Assembly (NCBI GenBank): GCA_022539475.1
Contig: VCMS01000197.1
Span: 61,745 to 125,744 of the forward strand
Direction: 5' to 3'
DNA length: 64,000 bases
Origin: Gracilaria domingensis
Taxonomy: Eukaryota; Rhodophyta; Florideophyceae; Gracilariales; Gracilariaceae
Below the pieces are notes generated by a model, which saw only the letters and a list, made by a program, of their open reading frames with translations, was not told the DNA's origin and ran no database searches. A program made the position numbers and the translations under genes. How positions within the stretch are numbered: position 1 is the first letter of the stretch; the number at the start of each line of letters is the position of its first letter. Positions 45,701-57,204 of the stretch are shown piece after piece.

Positions 45701-46409
45701 ACCGTATCGTCAGGCGATTGGCTGCCTAATGTATCTCTCTGTGGGAACTCGTCCAGACATCTCATATGCTGTGGCTAAGCTGGCCAAGTATGTTGAGAAG
45801 CCGGGAAACACTCACTGGAAGGCGGTCAAGCGTGTTCTTCGCTACCTCAATGGCACTACCACGTTCGGGTTGACGTATGGCTCCAGCACCGATTTGCAAC
45901 TGCACGGCTATGTGGGCTCTGACTGGGCTGGCGATGTTGCCAACCGCAAGTCCACTAGTGGATACTTGTTCATGATGTGCGGTGGTGCTGTGTCGTGGTC
46001 GTCTCGTCAACAGGAGGTAGTTGCTCTGTCGAGTGCAGAGGCTGAGTACGTGAGCTTGTGCTCTGGCACCAAGGAGGCGATCTGGCTTAGGCGACTTTGG
46101 AACGGCATTGGCAGTGTGATTGGCATGGAAGCAGACGGGTCTGTAAAGCTGCTGGTTGAACCAACTCCCGTGTATGTTGACAACCAGGGCAGCATTGACC
46201 TTGCTCGAAATTAAGTGGTGAACAGGAGAACCAAACACATTGAGATTCGGTTCCACTTCACTCGAGAAGCTCTGCAGGCCAAGTCGATTGTATTGTTCTA
46301 CTGCTCGCCGGATTATTCCATGGTTGCCGACATGCTGAATAAGCCACTTGCGCGAGTGAAGCACGAGAGGTTCCGCGAAGCCGGTGGTGTGATCCACATA
46401 GAAGTTTGA
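42720..46409 (+). pseudogene. gag-pol of copia copy B, disabled
   Basis: ATG 42720 (MDSFSGLKIEKL). TAA replaces a Lys codon at 42867-42869 (codon 50). A 14-base deletion near 43245 shifts frame. The zinc knuckle CYYCGIKGHIQKNC (about 43350-43391) and protease DSGATAHM (about 43558) are intact. The integrase deletion at about 44468, after QQNG, removes the catalytic Glu. TGA and TAA stops follow near 44515 and at 44829. RT is open with ALYVDD (about 45415). RNase H has Gly for the first catalytic Asp (YVGSDWAG). A TAA stands at 46212-46214. It ends with HIEV and TGA at 46407-46409. Confidence 0.92.
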
Positions 46410-46429
46410 AGTCAGTGACAGAGGGGGGG

Positions 46430-47208
46430 TGTTGGATGTTGACCCTGTGCTGTCACTGAAAACCAAAAGTGCTGGAGAGCATGGGCTTTTTTTGGAGGGT
46501 GCCGTTGGAAAAGCGCATATGCGCCTCTGCGCAAACTCAACGTGAAACGGGCTTCTGATTGGCTACTGCAAATGGTCATATGCATTGTGGTTGGTACAAG
46601 TGTTGTGGCGCTAATGGGTTGTTTCCGGCATACACGTGTGTAGCTAGTACACTGGGCATACTGTACATGATGCACAGGGTACACACGTATGTACGTGGAC
46701 ATGTAGGACAGCTTCATGTGACTTTGGCACTATGGTGAAGAGTTGATGCGCTGTCAAGAGGATCACAGTGTGGTGTTGTTGGTGACGTAGGACTTGGAGT
46801 GAGTTTGGGGTAAAGTGTTGTTGGTGAGCTTGTACGTAACTGTTATGATGTGGTGTATGGATTACAGTGTGTTGGCACTATGTGAATCTGTGCATGGTCA
46901 TGGTTATGTGTAGGCACGTAAGTTGTTGTGCACTGTTGTGCACTGTTGTGCTTTGTTGTTGTAAGCAGCCATGATAGTGTGGGAGTGTTACCATGTTATG
47001 TTAGAAGATGATTGGTAGTATTGAGTGTCTCTAGCTATTGGTTTAGGTATTGCTTGGAGTTGGAGGTTTGCGATGGTTGCGCAAAGTAGTTCTATATAAG
47101 CGGTGACTTGAGCACCTCCAAGTAAATTCCGAGCCAGAGCTGGCGAACTTCCTTTCACTCCCCCCATCCTTTCTCTCAACCTTCCCTTTCCAGCTATACC
47201 TTCCATCA
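46430..47208 (+). repeat. 3' LTR of copy B (779 bp)
   Basis: Follows the polypurine tract directly. TGTTGGATG start, TTCCATCA end, GCGCATATGCGC palindrome near 46514, TATATAAG at 47093-47100. Copia-F coding sequence follows at once. Confidence 0.92.
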
Positions 47209-49135
47209 TATCCTCTGTGGAGCCCATTCGCACATTGGCTAATCGTGAAAAGGCCTGTGGCATCATCATTTGTGCACTTGGCGATGCTCCCTTGCGTGTA
47301 GTTATGGATGTGGATGACGATCTGGCACGAATGCTCAAGATGCTTGATGCACGTTATGCATCTAAGCGAACGGTTTCCCGCATCGCGGTTCAGACTCAAC
47401 TGTTCCGAATGTCGTACAATGGGCAGAATATGTCCGAGTATGTCGATCAATTTACTGCACTGTTCTCGCAGTTGGATCGCATGGCCAAGGAGGCTGCCGT
47501 TCCAGAAACTCATAAGGCCCCTATGCTCCTGGCTTCTATTGATCCACAGAGTTCGTTGGAGTCGACTGCAGCCACGTTGCGTACCAAGGAAATATCTGAT
47601 CTTACTTGGGACTACGTCGCTACCACACTCATCGATGAGTGCAATGCACGTCATAAAACCTCTGGCCGTAGTCGCAGTCGCAAGAAGAACCGAGGAAAAG
47701 GTTCCGGACGGCAGTCTGGTACCTCTGCAAGTGCCAACCATCGAGATGAAAATGACTCCGATGATGCTCCCACTGCTCGTGCACTGGCGGCTGGCAGCAC
47801 CAATGGTCATCACTCTGACTTTTGTGATCGTGATGGACACAGCCAAGATCGATGCTACATGAACCCAGACAATCCCGACAACCATTTGCCGAAGAATATT
47901 CTGGACAAGTTGGCATTCAAGTCCAAGGAGAAGCCCAAGACATCGTCAAAATCTTCCGGTAAATCGTCCAAGATCGAAATCGCGGGCATATCTATGGAAA
48001 AGGCAACGGTTCTATCACCCACGAAAAGAGACATGGACACTTACGCAGATAGTGGAGCGACCTCGCACTACTTCCATTCGCCTTCTGTATTCGTTCCTAG
48101 CACACTGCATGACTTGGAGGAGCGTGTTATACAGCTCGCGGACAAGACCTGCGTGTCTGCAACTCAACGTGGAGATGTGATTTTGCCTTTCGAGAACGTG
48201 AATCTACGTTTGACCGATGCGTTATTGGTTCCCTCCATGGAGTACAACTTGGTTTCAGTGGGGTGCTTAGCCGACAAACAGATTGAATCTCGTTTCCGTT
48301 CTTCAGATGTTCGTCTGATTCATGACAATGGTCTGCACATTGGGTCAGGAAAGCCCGAGAAACGTTCCGGACTGTACACTTTGCCGGAACCGATAGTGCA
48401 TTTCACTCATGACCGCGCTCTTATCTCCAACCAAGTCGATTTGGAATGCGCACTGAAGCCCTCGATGACTGCTCTAGCACAACTGTGGCACCGAAGACTA
48501 GCCCACATGAACCCGAGGGACTTGCAGGTTGTTCACAAACATGCCGATGGTGTGCCTCGCCTGGCTGAAATGGAGGAGGTATGTCGGCCATGCCGTCTCG
48601 GAAAAGCACACAAACTACCGTTTCCTGGTTCATTCGTTCGTGAATCGTCAGTTGGTGACAAAGTGCACACTGATATCATCGGACCACTCACTCTGTCGTT
48701 CCCACAAAGGTTCAAGTATGCGTCGGCATTCGTGGATGACCACTCACGATATTTCCTCATTGGATTCATGAAACATCGTAGCGAACTCAATGATGTGTAT
48801 GATGCTGTCGCGCAGAAGCTCAAGCAGCTTGGAAGAGTGGTGGTGAAGAAACTGCACTCGGATGACGCTAAGGAGTATATTGCGTTGCAAGACAATCCAG
48901 ACAATGATTTCGAGGATACTTCTTTCTCACCTCCGTACACTCCAGAACACAACGCCATAGCCGAGCGTATCAATCGTACCATGGAGGAAGCTGCTCGAGC
49001 TATGCTCATTCAGGCCAATCTACCGGAATCTTTGTGGGTGTTTGCGTTGAAACATGTACTGTTCGTGCGGAATCGTGTTCCACATTCAACTACTGGAAGC
49101 ACTCCGCACTCGTTGATGACTGGCAACAGGCCGAC
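47209..49135 (+). pseudogene. copia family F gag-protease-integrase, truncated at both ends
   Basis: A different copia family, open for 640 codons. The gag part (from about 47217) lacks its N-terminus. A knuckle-like FCDRDGHSQDRC follows, in which the first Cys of CCHC is not present. Protease is YADSGATSHYF (about 48038-48075). The integrase finger is LWHRRLAHMN with CRPC (about 48485-48590). The catalytic core has HTDIIGP, HSDDAKEY and IAERINRTM (about 48665-48985). At 49136 a copia LTR is inserted, so RT and RNase H are missing. The left end abuts the LTR of copy B, and no family-F LTR is visible. Confidence 0.88.
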
Positions 49136-49921
49136 TGTTGGATGTTGACCTGTGCTGTCACTGAAAACCAAAAGTGCTGGGGAGCATGGGCTGTTTTGGA
49201 GGGTGCCGTTGGAAAAGCGCATATGCGCCTCTGCGCAAACTCAACGTGAAACGGGCTTCTGATTGGCTACTGCAAATGGTCATATGCATTGTGGTTGGTA
49301 CAAGTGTTGTGGCGCTAATGGGTTCTTTCCAGGGTACACGTGTGTAGCTAGTACACTGGGCATGCTGTACATGATGCACAGGGTACACACGTATGTACGT
49401 GGACATGTAGGACAGCTTGGTGTAACTTGGGCACTATGGTGAAGAGTTGATGCGCTGTCAAGAGGATCACAGTGTGGTGTTGTTGGTGACGTAGGACTTG
49501 GAGTGAGTTTGGGGTGAAGTGTTGTTGGTGAGCTTGTACGTAACTGTTAGGGTGTCGTGTATGGATTACAGTGTGTTGGCACTATGTGAATCTGTGCATG
49601 GTCATGGTTATGTGTAGGCACGTAACTTGATGTGCACGGTTGTGCACTGTTGTGCGTTGTTGTGCTTTGTTGTTGTAAGCTGTCATGATAGTGTGGCAGT
49701 GTTACCATGTTATGTTAGAAGATGATTGGTAGTATTGAGTGTCTCTAGCTATTGGTTTAGGTATTGCTTGGAGTTGGAGGTTTGCGATGGTTGCGCAAAG
49801 TAGTTCTATATAAGCGGTGACTCGAGCACCTCCAAGTAAATTCCGAGCCAGAGCTGGCGAACTTCCTTTCATTCCCCCCATCCTTTCTTCAACCTTCCCT
49901 TCTCAGCTACAACCTCCATCA
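49136..49921 (+). repeat. Copia LTR (5' LTR of a truncated copy, 786 bp)
   Basis: TGTTGGATG start, CCTCCATCA end. A primer site with one substitution (GATTATGGGCCCAGC) and about 75 bp of leader follow to 50009. The target before it is CCGAC; the partner end is missing. Confidence 0.9.
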
Positions 49922-50009
49922 GATTATGGGCCCAGCCCCGCTGACCTCTGCCGTTATCGTTCGTTTATCGCCGCTCTCCCTCACCGCCGTTCACCCGCTT
50001 CGCTGTTTT

Positions 50010-51004
50010 TGTTAGAGGTTATAGCTCGGATCGGCAAGTTGACATGAGGAAGGATGGGGGGAATGAAGGGAAGTTCGCCAGCTCTGTCTCAGATTTACTT
50101 GGAGGTGCTTGAGTCACAACTTATATAGCACTTCGTCTCTACTCCATCATGCGACTCCAACTCTGACCAACATGCAACTCACTAACCAGAGACACTCAAT
50201 ACTACCAATCATCTACGGACATAACATGGTAACAGTGCCAAACTGCTTACAACAGCAGTGCACAACAACGCACAACAGTGTACAACAGTGCACAACAATT
50301 CCGTACACTACTGCACAGCAGCAGTGCACCACAATGCACAACAATGCACACCAATGTAGTAGCCATGCACGTCCCTGACAATGTATCGACACATTTCGAC
50401 AGCAGATCAAAAGCACCACACATCAATGCAGTCTACAATATGACAGCACACTATAGTAACATGACCATGCATACACACAATGCAACACCTCACCATCATG
50501 ACCAGCCATGCTTACGGAACATCACACCACACTTCACGTGTTCCTTGCACGCTGTAATCCGTACACGACACCGTAATGTGTACGTGCCGGATACTCAAGT
50601 CCCACATCATCAAAAAGTACCTGTAAACCAGATGACGTCAGTCACACAGCTGCAAAATGTTCCATTCATCCATACACACACACGTGCATGTAGCACAACC
50701 CAAACATGATGTAAACTTCACAACACTGACAGTGCCGCAACTTGTACCATGTGTTCACATACATAGCCTTGCACCTGTACTTCATGACCACTGTACAACC
50801 TGTCATCGTTGTACCTTGTGGTCATCCCAGCTGAACGCGAGCATTCCAGTGTAGCCATAAACGTTCGACCCATACTGTGTATACCACACAGCAACATAGT
50901 ATACCAAACAGAACAACATCAATCTCAGATTCACATACCAAGGTACCATTCTAGACTTCACACATCTCAACCGCTTGATGTCAGTGACAGCATGACTTCC
51001 AACA
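50010..51004 (-). repeat. LTR type 2, inverted (about 995 bp)
   Basis: Its U5/promoter end (50010-50140: GAGGTTATAGCT, TTCGCCAGCTCTG, TTATATAG) is close to the main copia LTR. Its U3 half (about 50400-51004) is different and lacks the GCGCATATGCGC element. It ends CCAACA next to CCCTCCCTCTGTTAC, the complement of a polypurine tract. It sits in a copia leader. Confidence 0.7.
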
Positions 51005-51363
51005 CCCTCCCTCTGTTACTGACTTCAAGCAACCAGCGCTGCTGGCCAATTACATGCTTAATAACATGCCGGGTGGTGAAAAAACCAACGTTACTGCACT
51101 TAAACCTCACGACGTCCAACGGTGTCAACCAAACATCAAATGCAGTTAGCGTGTGTCCAAGTCCACAGCTGTACCGTTCTACCAGTATACCAAGATCACA
51201 GTCCTGTTCTGTACAATTCGGATGTTCTGCAAACACCCTCCTTTCGTCACATACTCTGAACTTCTTACTCATCCTTCGTATCGTAACGAAGGCAACAGCT
51301 CCTGGTTCAAACAGATATCAACAACGGGCAGTGAGAGCCTAAGTCTGACGATGTTACTCTGAC
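51005..51363 (-). other. 3' internal remnant of the LTR-type-2 element
   Basis: Polypurine tract complement (51005-51020) and about 340 bp with a short minus-strand frame (MSKKFRVCDERR, from 51272) of no recognisable family. Probably the 3' untranslated end of the element owning LTR type 2. It breaks at 51363 against the LTR of copy C. Confidence 0.45.
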
Positions 51364-51835
51364 ATGACCATGCACAGATTCACATAGTGCCAACACACTG
51401 TAATCCGTACACGCCACCATAACAGTTACGTACAAGCTCACCAACTAACACATCACCACAAACTCACTCCAAGTCCTACGTCACCAACAATACCACAGTG
51501 TAAACCTCTTGACACCGCATCTACTCTTCACCATAGTGCCAAAGTCACATGAAGCTGTCCTACATGTCCACGTACATACGTGTGTACCCTGTGCATCATG
51601 TACAGCATGCCCAGTGTACTAGCTACACAGGTGTACCCTGGAAAGAACCCATTAGCGCCACAACACTTGTACCAACCACAATGCATATGACCATTTGCAG
51701 TAGCCAATCAGAAGCCCGTTTCACGTTGAGTTTGCTCAGAGGCGCATATGCGCTTTTCCAACGGCACCCTCCAAAACAGCCCATGCTCCCCAGCACTTTT
51801 GGTTTTCAGTGACAGCACAGGGTCAACATCCAACA
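51364..51835 (-). repeat. 3' LTR of copy C, truncated
   Basis: Appears identical to 56735-57204 of the 5' LTR. It stops at 51364 against unrelated sequence. Confidence 0.88.
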
Positions 51836-51855
51836 CCCCCCCTCTGTCACTGACT

Positions 51856-54800
51856 TCAAACTTCTATGTGGATCACTCCACCGGCTTCGCGGAACCTCTC
51901 GTGCTTCACTCGTGCAAGCGGCTTGTTCAGCATATCGGCAACCATGGAATCCGTCGGGCAGTAGAACAGCACAATCGACTTGGCCTGCAGAGCTTCTCGA
52001 GTGAAGTGGAACCGAATTTCAATATGCTTGGTTCGCCTGTTCACCACTCCATTTCGAGCAAGGTCAATGCTGCCCTGGTTATCAACATACATGGGAGTTG
52101 GTTCAACCAGCAGCTTTACAGACCCGTCTGCTTCCATGCCAATCACACTGCCAATGCCGTTCCAAAGTCGCCTAAGCCAGATCGCCTCCTTGGTGCCAGA
52201 GCACAAGCTCACGTACTCAGCCTCTGCACTCGACAGAGCAACTACCTCCTGTTGACGAGACGACCACGACACAGCACCACCGCACATCATGAACAAGTAT
52301 CCACTAGTGGACTTGCGGTTGGCAACATCGCCAGCCCAGTCAGAGTCCACATACCCGTGCAGTTGCAAATCGGTGCTGGAGCCATACGTCAACCCGAACG
52401 TGGTAGTGCCATTGAGGTAGCGAAGAACACGCTTGACCGCCTTCCAGTGAGTGTTTCCCGGCTTCTCAACATACTTGGCCAGCTTAGCCACAGCAAATGA
52501 GATGTCTGGACGAGTTCCCACAGAGAGATACATGAGGCAGCCAATCGCCTGACGATACGGTACATGCGTGAGCACTTCCTCGTCAACAGACAAGTCCACA
52601 CCGCACTCCATAGGAGTGTCAACGGGTTTCGACAGCTGCATGCCAAATCGCTCCAGGACCTTGTTCGTGTACGCTGACTGAGTCAAGTACAGCTCTCGCT
52701 TGGTTCTGTCTCGATGGATTTCAAATCCAAGAACCATGCGAGCTTCTTTGAGGTCCTTCATGCGGAAACGACTTGACAGCTCTGCCTTCACACGTTCCAC
52801 GGTTTTCATGCTCGGACTCGCAATCAGCAAGTCGTCAACATACAGAGCAATGATAACCAAGAAACCCAGTATGATCCCGGTGTAGACACACTCGTCTGCG
52901 TCATTCGGCTTGAGGTGCATTTCACCAACAAGGAAGGCGTATATCTTGGCGTGCCACTGTCTTGGTGCTTGTCTAAGCCCATAGATCGCTTTCTTCAGTC
53001 GGCACACCAAGTCCTCCTTTCCCTGCTGTGTGAATCCCATTGGCTGCTCCATGTACACTGTCTCGTCAAGGTCACCGTTCAGAAAGGCAGTCTTCACATC
53101 CATCTGGTGCAAGTGGAAGTCTCGTACGGCAGTCACTGACAGGATCATTCTGATGGATGTGAACTTCACCACAGGTGCATATGTCTCTGAGAAGTCCACA
53201 CCCTCGATCTGCAGGAAGCCTCTTGCAACCACACGAGCCTTGTAACGCACGGTCGGTTCACCAGATGACGATGCCTCATACTTCTGCACATATACCCACT
53301 TGGACGAAATCACGTTGCTGTCTGCTGGCCTTGGCACTAGATCTCATGTGTCATGCTCCATCAATGACTCGTACTCACTCTTCATCGCCTTCTTCCAAGC
53401 TTCGGAATCAGGACGGGACACTGCGTCACCGTACGGCGAAGGAGTATCATCACTGGCTGTAAGGAAAGCACTGGCACCACGCCACCACGAGGATGGCGTC
53501 TTTCTCTGACGTGTGGATCTACGAAGGGGCTGCGTCTCTGTCACTTCCGGCTCATCTTGTGGAACTGGTGTGGTGTCTTCATCCGTACTGGCATTCGTGG
53601 TACTCTCATGAGAAGCTGGTGCAGAAGGGTCATCTTCAGAATGATCGGCGGATGTGTCGGAGGTTGAGGCTTCAGCAGATCCCGACTTGTCAACCAAGTC
53701 GATATCCGCATAGTCCTCGTCTTCAGAGCGCTCGTCACTTTCAGTTGCAGAGCACTCGTCAAACCTCACATCTCGTGACACAATCACCTTCTTCTTCTGG
53801 CTGTCCCACAACTTGTACCCGTGGGAGCCTGAAGTGTACCCAATGAAGATGGCCTCCACTGCACGCACTTCCAGCTTTTTCAACTTGTGATCAACCACCT
53901 TGTACCAGCAACGGCTACCAAACACACGCAGATTGCTCAGATCAGGCTTCTGTCCATGCCACAGCTCAAACGGCGTCACGTCACTCGGAAGCGCTTTGCA
54001 GGTCACTCTGTTGCGCACATACACAGAAACATTCAGAGCCTCAGCCCAAAAGCTTTTTGGCACATTCTTGTGATGCAACATTGACCTGACCAAGTCCATG
54101 AGTGTGCGGTTGAACCTCTCGGCTAGCCCGTTCTGCTGTGGATTGTAAGGCACAGTTCGCTGATGCTCAATACCGTACTGCTCAAGCTTTTCGGAGAACC
54201 GATTGGACAAGTACTCACCACCATTGTCAGTGCGCAATGCACGCAACACACTCTTGCGAGCGGTGATGGTTAACACTTTCCTGCCCATCTGGTTCTCCAC
54301 AAACCTGAGCCACTTGATGAACATCCGGAACACCTCATCCTTCGTCTTCAGCATGTACAAGAAGCAGTAGCGGCTGTGGTCATCGATGAATGTGACAAAG
54401 TAGTGCGAGCCTCCCAAGGACTTCACGTTCACTGGACCCGATATATCAGAGTGTACCAGGTCCAGTACGTGTTCAGCTCGTTCCCCCCCTTGCTTGGGAG
54501 TCGGAGCACGGGTTGCTTTGCCCACTACACAAGAGCCACACACATCCAGCTTCTGAGCCACATCCACATTCAGACCTGACACAACACCGTCTCGAACCAT
54601 CTGCTTGATGCCTTCCACATTCACATGAGCCATTCGAGCATGCCAAAGAGACAAGTCTGACACAAGGGCACTGTCCGTATCCGTGAACTGATCTGCAGCA
54701 GTGCAAAGGTAGTACAGGTCTTTGACGCGTCGTCCGACGGCAACCACTTTTGACCCCTTGTACACACATACCTTTTCTTTGTCAAACACTACCGTGCAGC

Positions 54801-55688
54801 CCAGATCACATATCTGCGACACTGACAACAGGTGGTACCGCAAGTTAGGCACGTGCACCACTTGCTTCAGCTTGCACTTACGTTTGGACCCTTCCACAAT
54901 CAGATCGAGCTCCACACTTCCGTGACCAACAGACTGCAACTTGGAATCATTGCCGATACTCACACCGGACGACACCTTTGTCTCGTACGTTTGGAACATT
55001 GAGTCATCATAAGTCATGTGCGCAGTAGCTCCAGAGTCAACAATCCAGTCACTGTTAGTGGCCTTGTCGGCACCATTCGCAATGAGGCATACAAAGTCAG
55101 AATCGCTGCCGCCCGTACCTTGCTCATCGTTGAGCGCGGTATGTACACTTGGGTGAGCAGCATCGATCTGATCCTTGTTAGCCCCATCACGTTGCTTTTT
55201 GAAACAGTTCTTCTGGATATGACCCTTTATGCCACAATAGTAACACACAACCGACTTCAATGACTTCCTACGAAACTGGCGTCCCAAGAGTGCAGCATCA
55301 ACACCGGACTCCTCCTTGGCACGATCACTCATACGTTGCTCTTCTTGCAATAGACGGCTCTTCACAAACTCCATAGTGAGTTGGCGATCTCCGATCGTGG
55401 TGTCAATTGCAACAATGAGGTGCTCAAAACGATCCGGAAGTCCACATAGAGCAGCCATAGCAATGTCCTCTTCTTCAACGTTGACGTCCATACTCTTGAG
55501 GTCGGAGGCCAAGTGCCGAACACGATTGATGAATTGCAACATCTTCTCGTCCTCGCGCATTTTGACAGAGTAGAAAGCACGTCTGGCGTTGATTCGGTTA
55601 AGAAGAGTCTTACGTTGAAACACATTGCAAATGGCCTTCCATGCGTAAGCAGCAGTCTCGATGTCTCGAATGTGATCCAAGTGCTCGT
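51856..55688 (-). pseudogene. gag-pol of copia copy C, one nonsense codon and missing gag start
   Basis: One frame along its whole length, about 1275 codons. The only internal stop is TGA at 53346-53344, where copy D has TGG (HDT-W-DLVP). The first ~65 gag codons are deleted: the leader joins gag at GCTCGT (55683-55688), a stretch present at both original sites. The knuckle, protease DSGATAHM, integrase with LRTDNGGEY and GLAERFN, RT with ALYVDD, and RNase H with YVDSDWAG are all intact. It ends HIEV with TGA at 51856-51858. Confidence 0.93.
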
Positions 55689-56400
55689 TTCAGTTTGCCT
55701 TAGCCACAGATCAAGAACCCAACACGAAGTCAGGTCAGCAACAATAAAGGTGGACCACCTCCTGTCCAGTGCAGTACGTCACGGCACCCCGTCCACAAAC
55801 GCCCCCGCGAAGAATACCAGGTCTTTCGACCGACACCGTTATCTGCCCCTAAGGACCGGTGGGAAACTCGCAAGACGGAACAAATGCTTTGGTTCAAGCC
55901 GCCAGACTAACGTCCCCGATTGCTCGGATCAACCGCTCGTCGCACCGAAACTCAAGTGATCACCACACCTGCCGAGCACACACGCAGTGCACGGACTTCA
56001 ACAGAAACGAATGCTGAGCACAACACACAAGTGCACAGACTTCAACAACACAAGGTCCTCAACCTCTCGGATCAGAACCCACAAAGACGACGTGGGGATC
56101 CCAACAATAATAACAGAGGGAGACCAAACGAAGCGGAAAGCGATCGACAACACGGGCAACAACGAGCGCCCAAACACAATCACGATAGAAAGTCAACGTC
56201 GAACCATCACCAACAAAATGCCCTCAGGGAGGAACGAACGACCGAAAGAAGAAAGTCAACACCGACCAACGATACGCTCAACACACCCAACGCAACGGAG
56301 AAGGGAACGAAAGGGAAAACAGCGAAGCGGATGAACGGCGGTGAGGGAGAGCGGCGAGAATCAGCGGCGAGGGGGAACGATAACGGCAGAGGTCAGCGGG
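55689..56400 (-). other. Leader of copia copy C (shortened)
   Basis: Matches copy B's leader between the primer site and about 42195, without the LTR-type-2 fragment. The open frame on the plus strand (55920-56450) is low-complexity and merely the complement of the leader. Confidence 0.75.
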
Positions 56401-56415
56401 GCTGGGCCCATAACC

Positions 56416-57204
56416 TGATGATAGAGGTTGAAGCTGAAAGGGAAGGTTGAAGAAAGGATAGGGGAATGAAGGGAAGTTCGCCAGATCTGGCTCGGAATTT
56501 ACTTGGAGGTGCTTGAGTCACCGCTTATATAGAACTACTTTGCGCAATCATCGCACAACTCCAACTCCAAGCAATACCTAAACCACTAGCTAGAGACACT
56601 CAATACTACCAATCATCTTCTAACATAACATGGTAACACTGCCACACTATCATGACAGCTTACAACAACAAAGCACAACAACGCACAACAGTGCACAACC
56701 GTGCACATCAAGTTACGTGCCTACACATAACCATGACCATGCACAGATTCACATAGTGCCAACACACTGTAATCCGTACACGCCACCATAACAGTTACGT
56801 ACAAGCTCACCAACTAACACATCACCACAAACTCACTCCAAGTCCTACGTCACCAACAATACCACAGTGTAAACCTCTTGACACCGCATCTACTCTTCAC
56901 CATAGTGCCAAAGTCACATGAAGCTGTCCTACATGTCCACGTACATACGTGTGTACCCTGTGCATCATGTACAGCATGCCCAGTGTACTAGCTACACAGG
57001 TGTACCCTGGAAAGAACCCATTAGCGCCACAACACTTGTACCAACCACAATGCATATGACCATTTGCAGTAGCCAATCAGAAGCCCGTTTCACGTTGAGT
57101 TTGCTCAGAGGCGCATATGCGCTTTTCCAACGGCACCCTCCAAAACAGCCCATGCTCCCCAGCACTTTTGGTTTTCAGTGACAGCACAGGGTGAACATCC
57201 AACA
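56416..57204 (-). repeat. 5' LTR of copy C (789 bp)
   Basis: Inverted: begins TGATGATAGAGG and ends CATCCAACA. Primer site complement GCTGGGCCCATAACC adjoins at 56401-56415. Confidence 0.9.

Larger units (their letters stand above)
40436..47208 (+). mobile_element. copia copy B, full structure but defective
   Basis: LTR (40436-41211), primer site, leader, gag-pol (42720-46409), polypurine tract (46420-46429, AGAGGGGGGG) and LTR (46430-47208). The flanks TTTGG and TATCC do not match, so there is no target duplication; one end may have been exchanged by recombination. The leader contains a foreign LTR fragment at 41298-41639. Confidence 0.9.
51364..57204 (-). mobile_element. copia copy C, nearly complete
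   Basis: Minus-strand element: 5' LTR 56416-57204, primer site 56401-56415, shortened leader 55689-56400, gag-pol 55688-51856, polypurine tract 51850-51836, and 3' LTR 51835-51364 lacking its last 300 bp or so. The shared part of the two LTRs looks identical, so insertion was recent. The truncated end prevents a target-site check. Confidence 0.9.

Noticed and set aside
40436-47208. Target-site duplication for copy B
   Set aside because: Flanks TTTGG and TATCC do not match.
47043-47885. 280-codon minus-strand frame
   Set aside because: It is a shadow of the family-F gag frame and spans an LTR boundary.
55920-56450. 176-codon plus-strand frame, Asn/Arg/Thr-rich
   Set aside because: It is the complement of the copia leader; low complexity and not kept in the leader of copy B.
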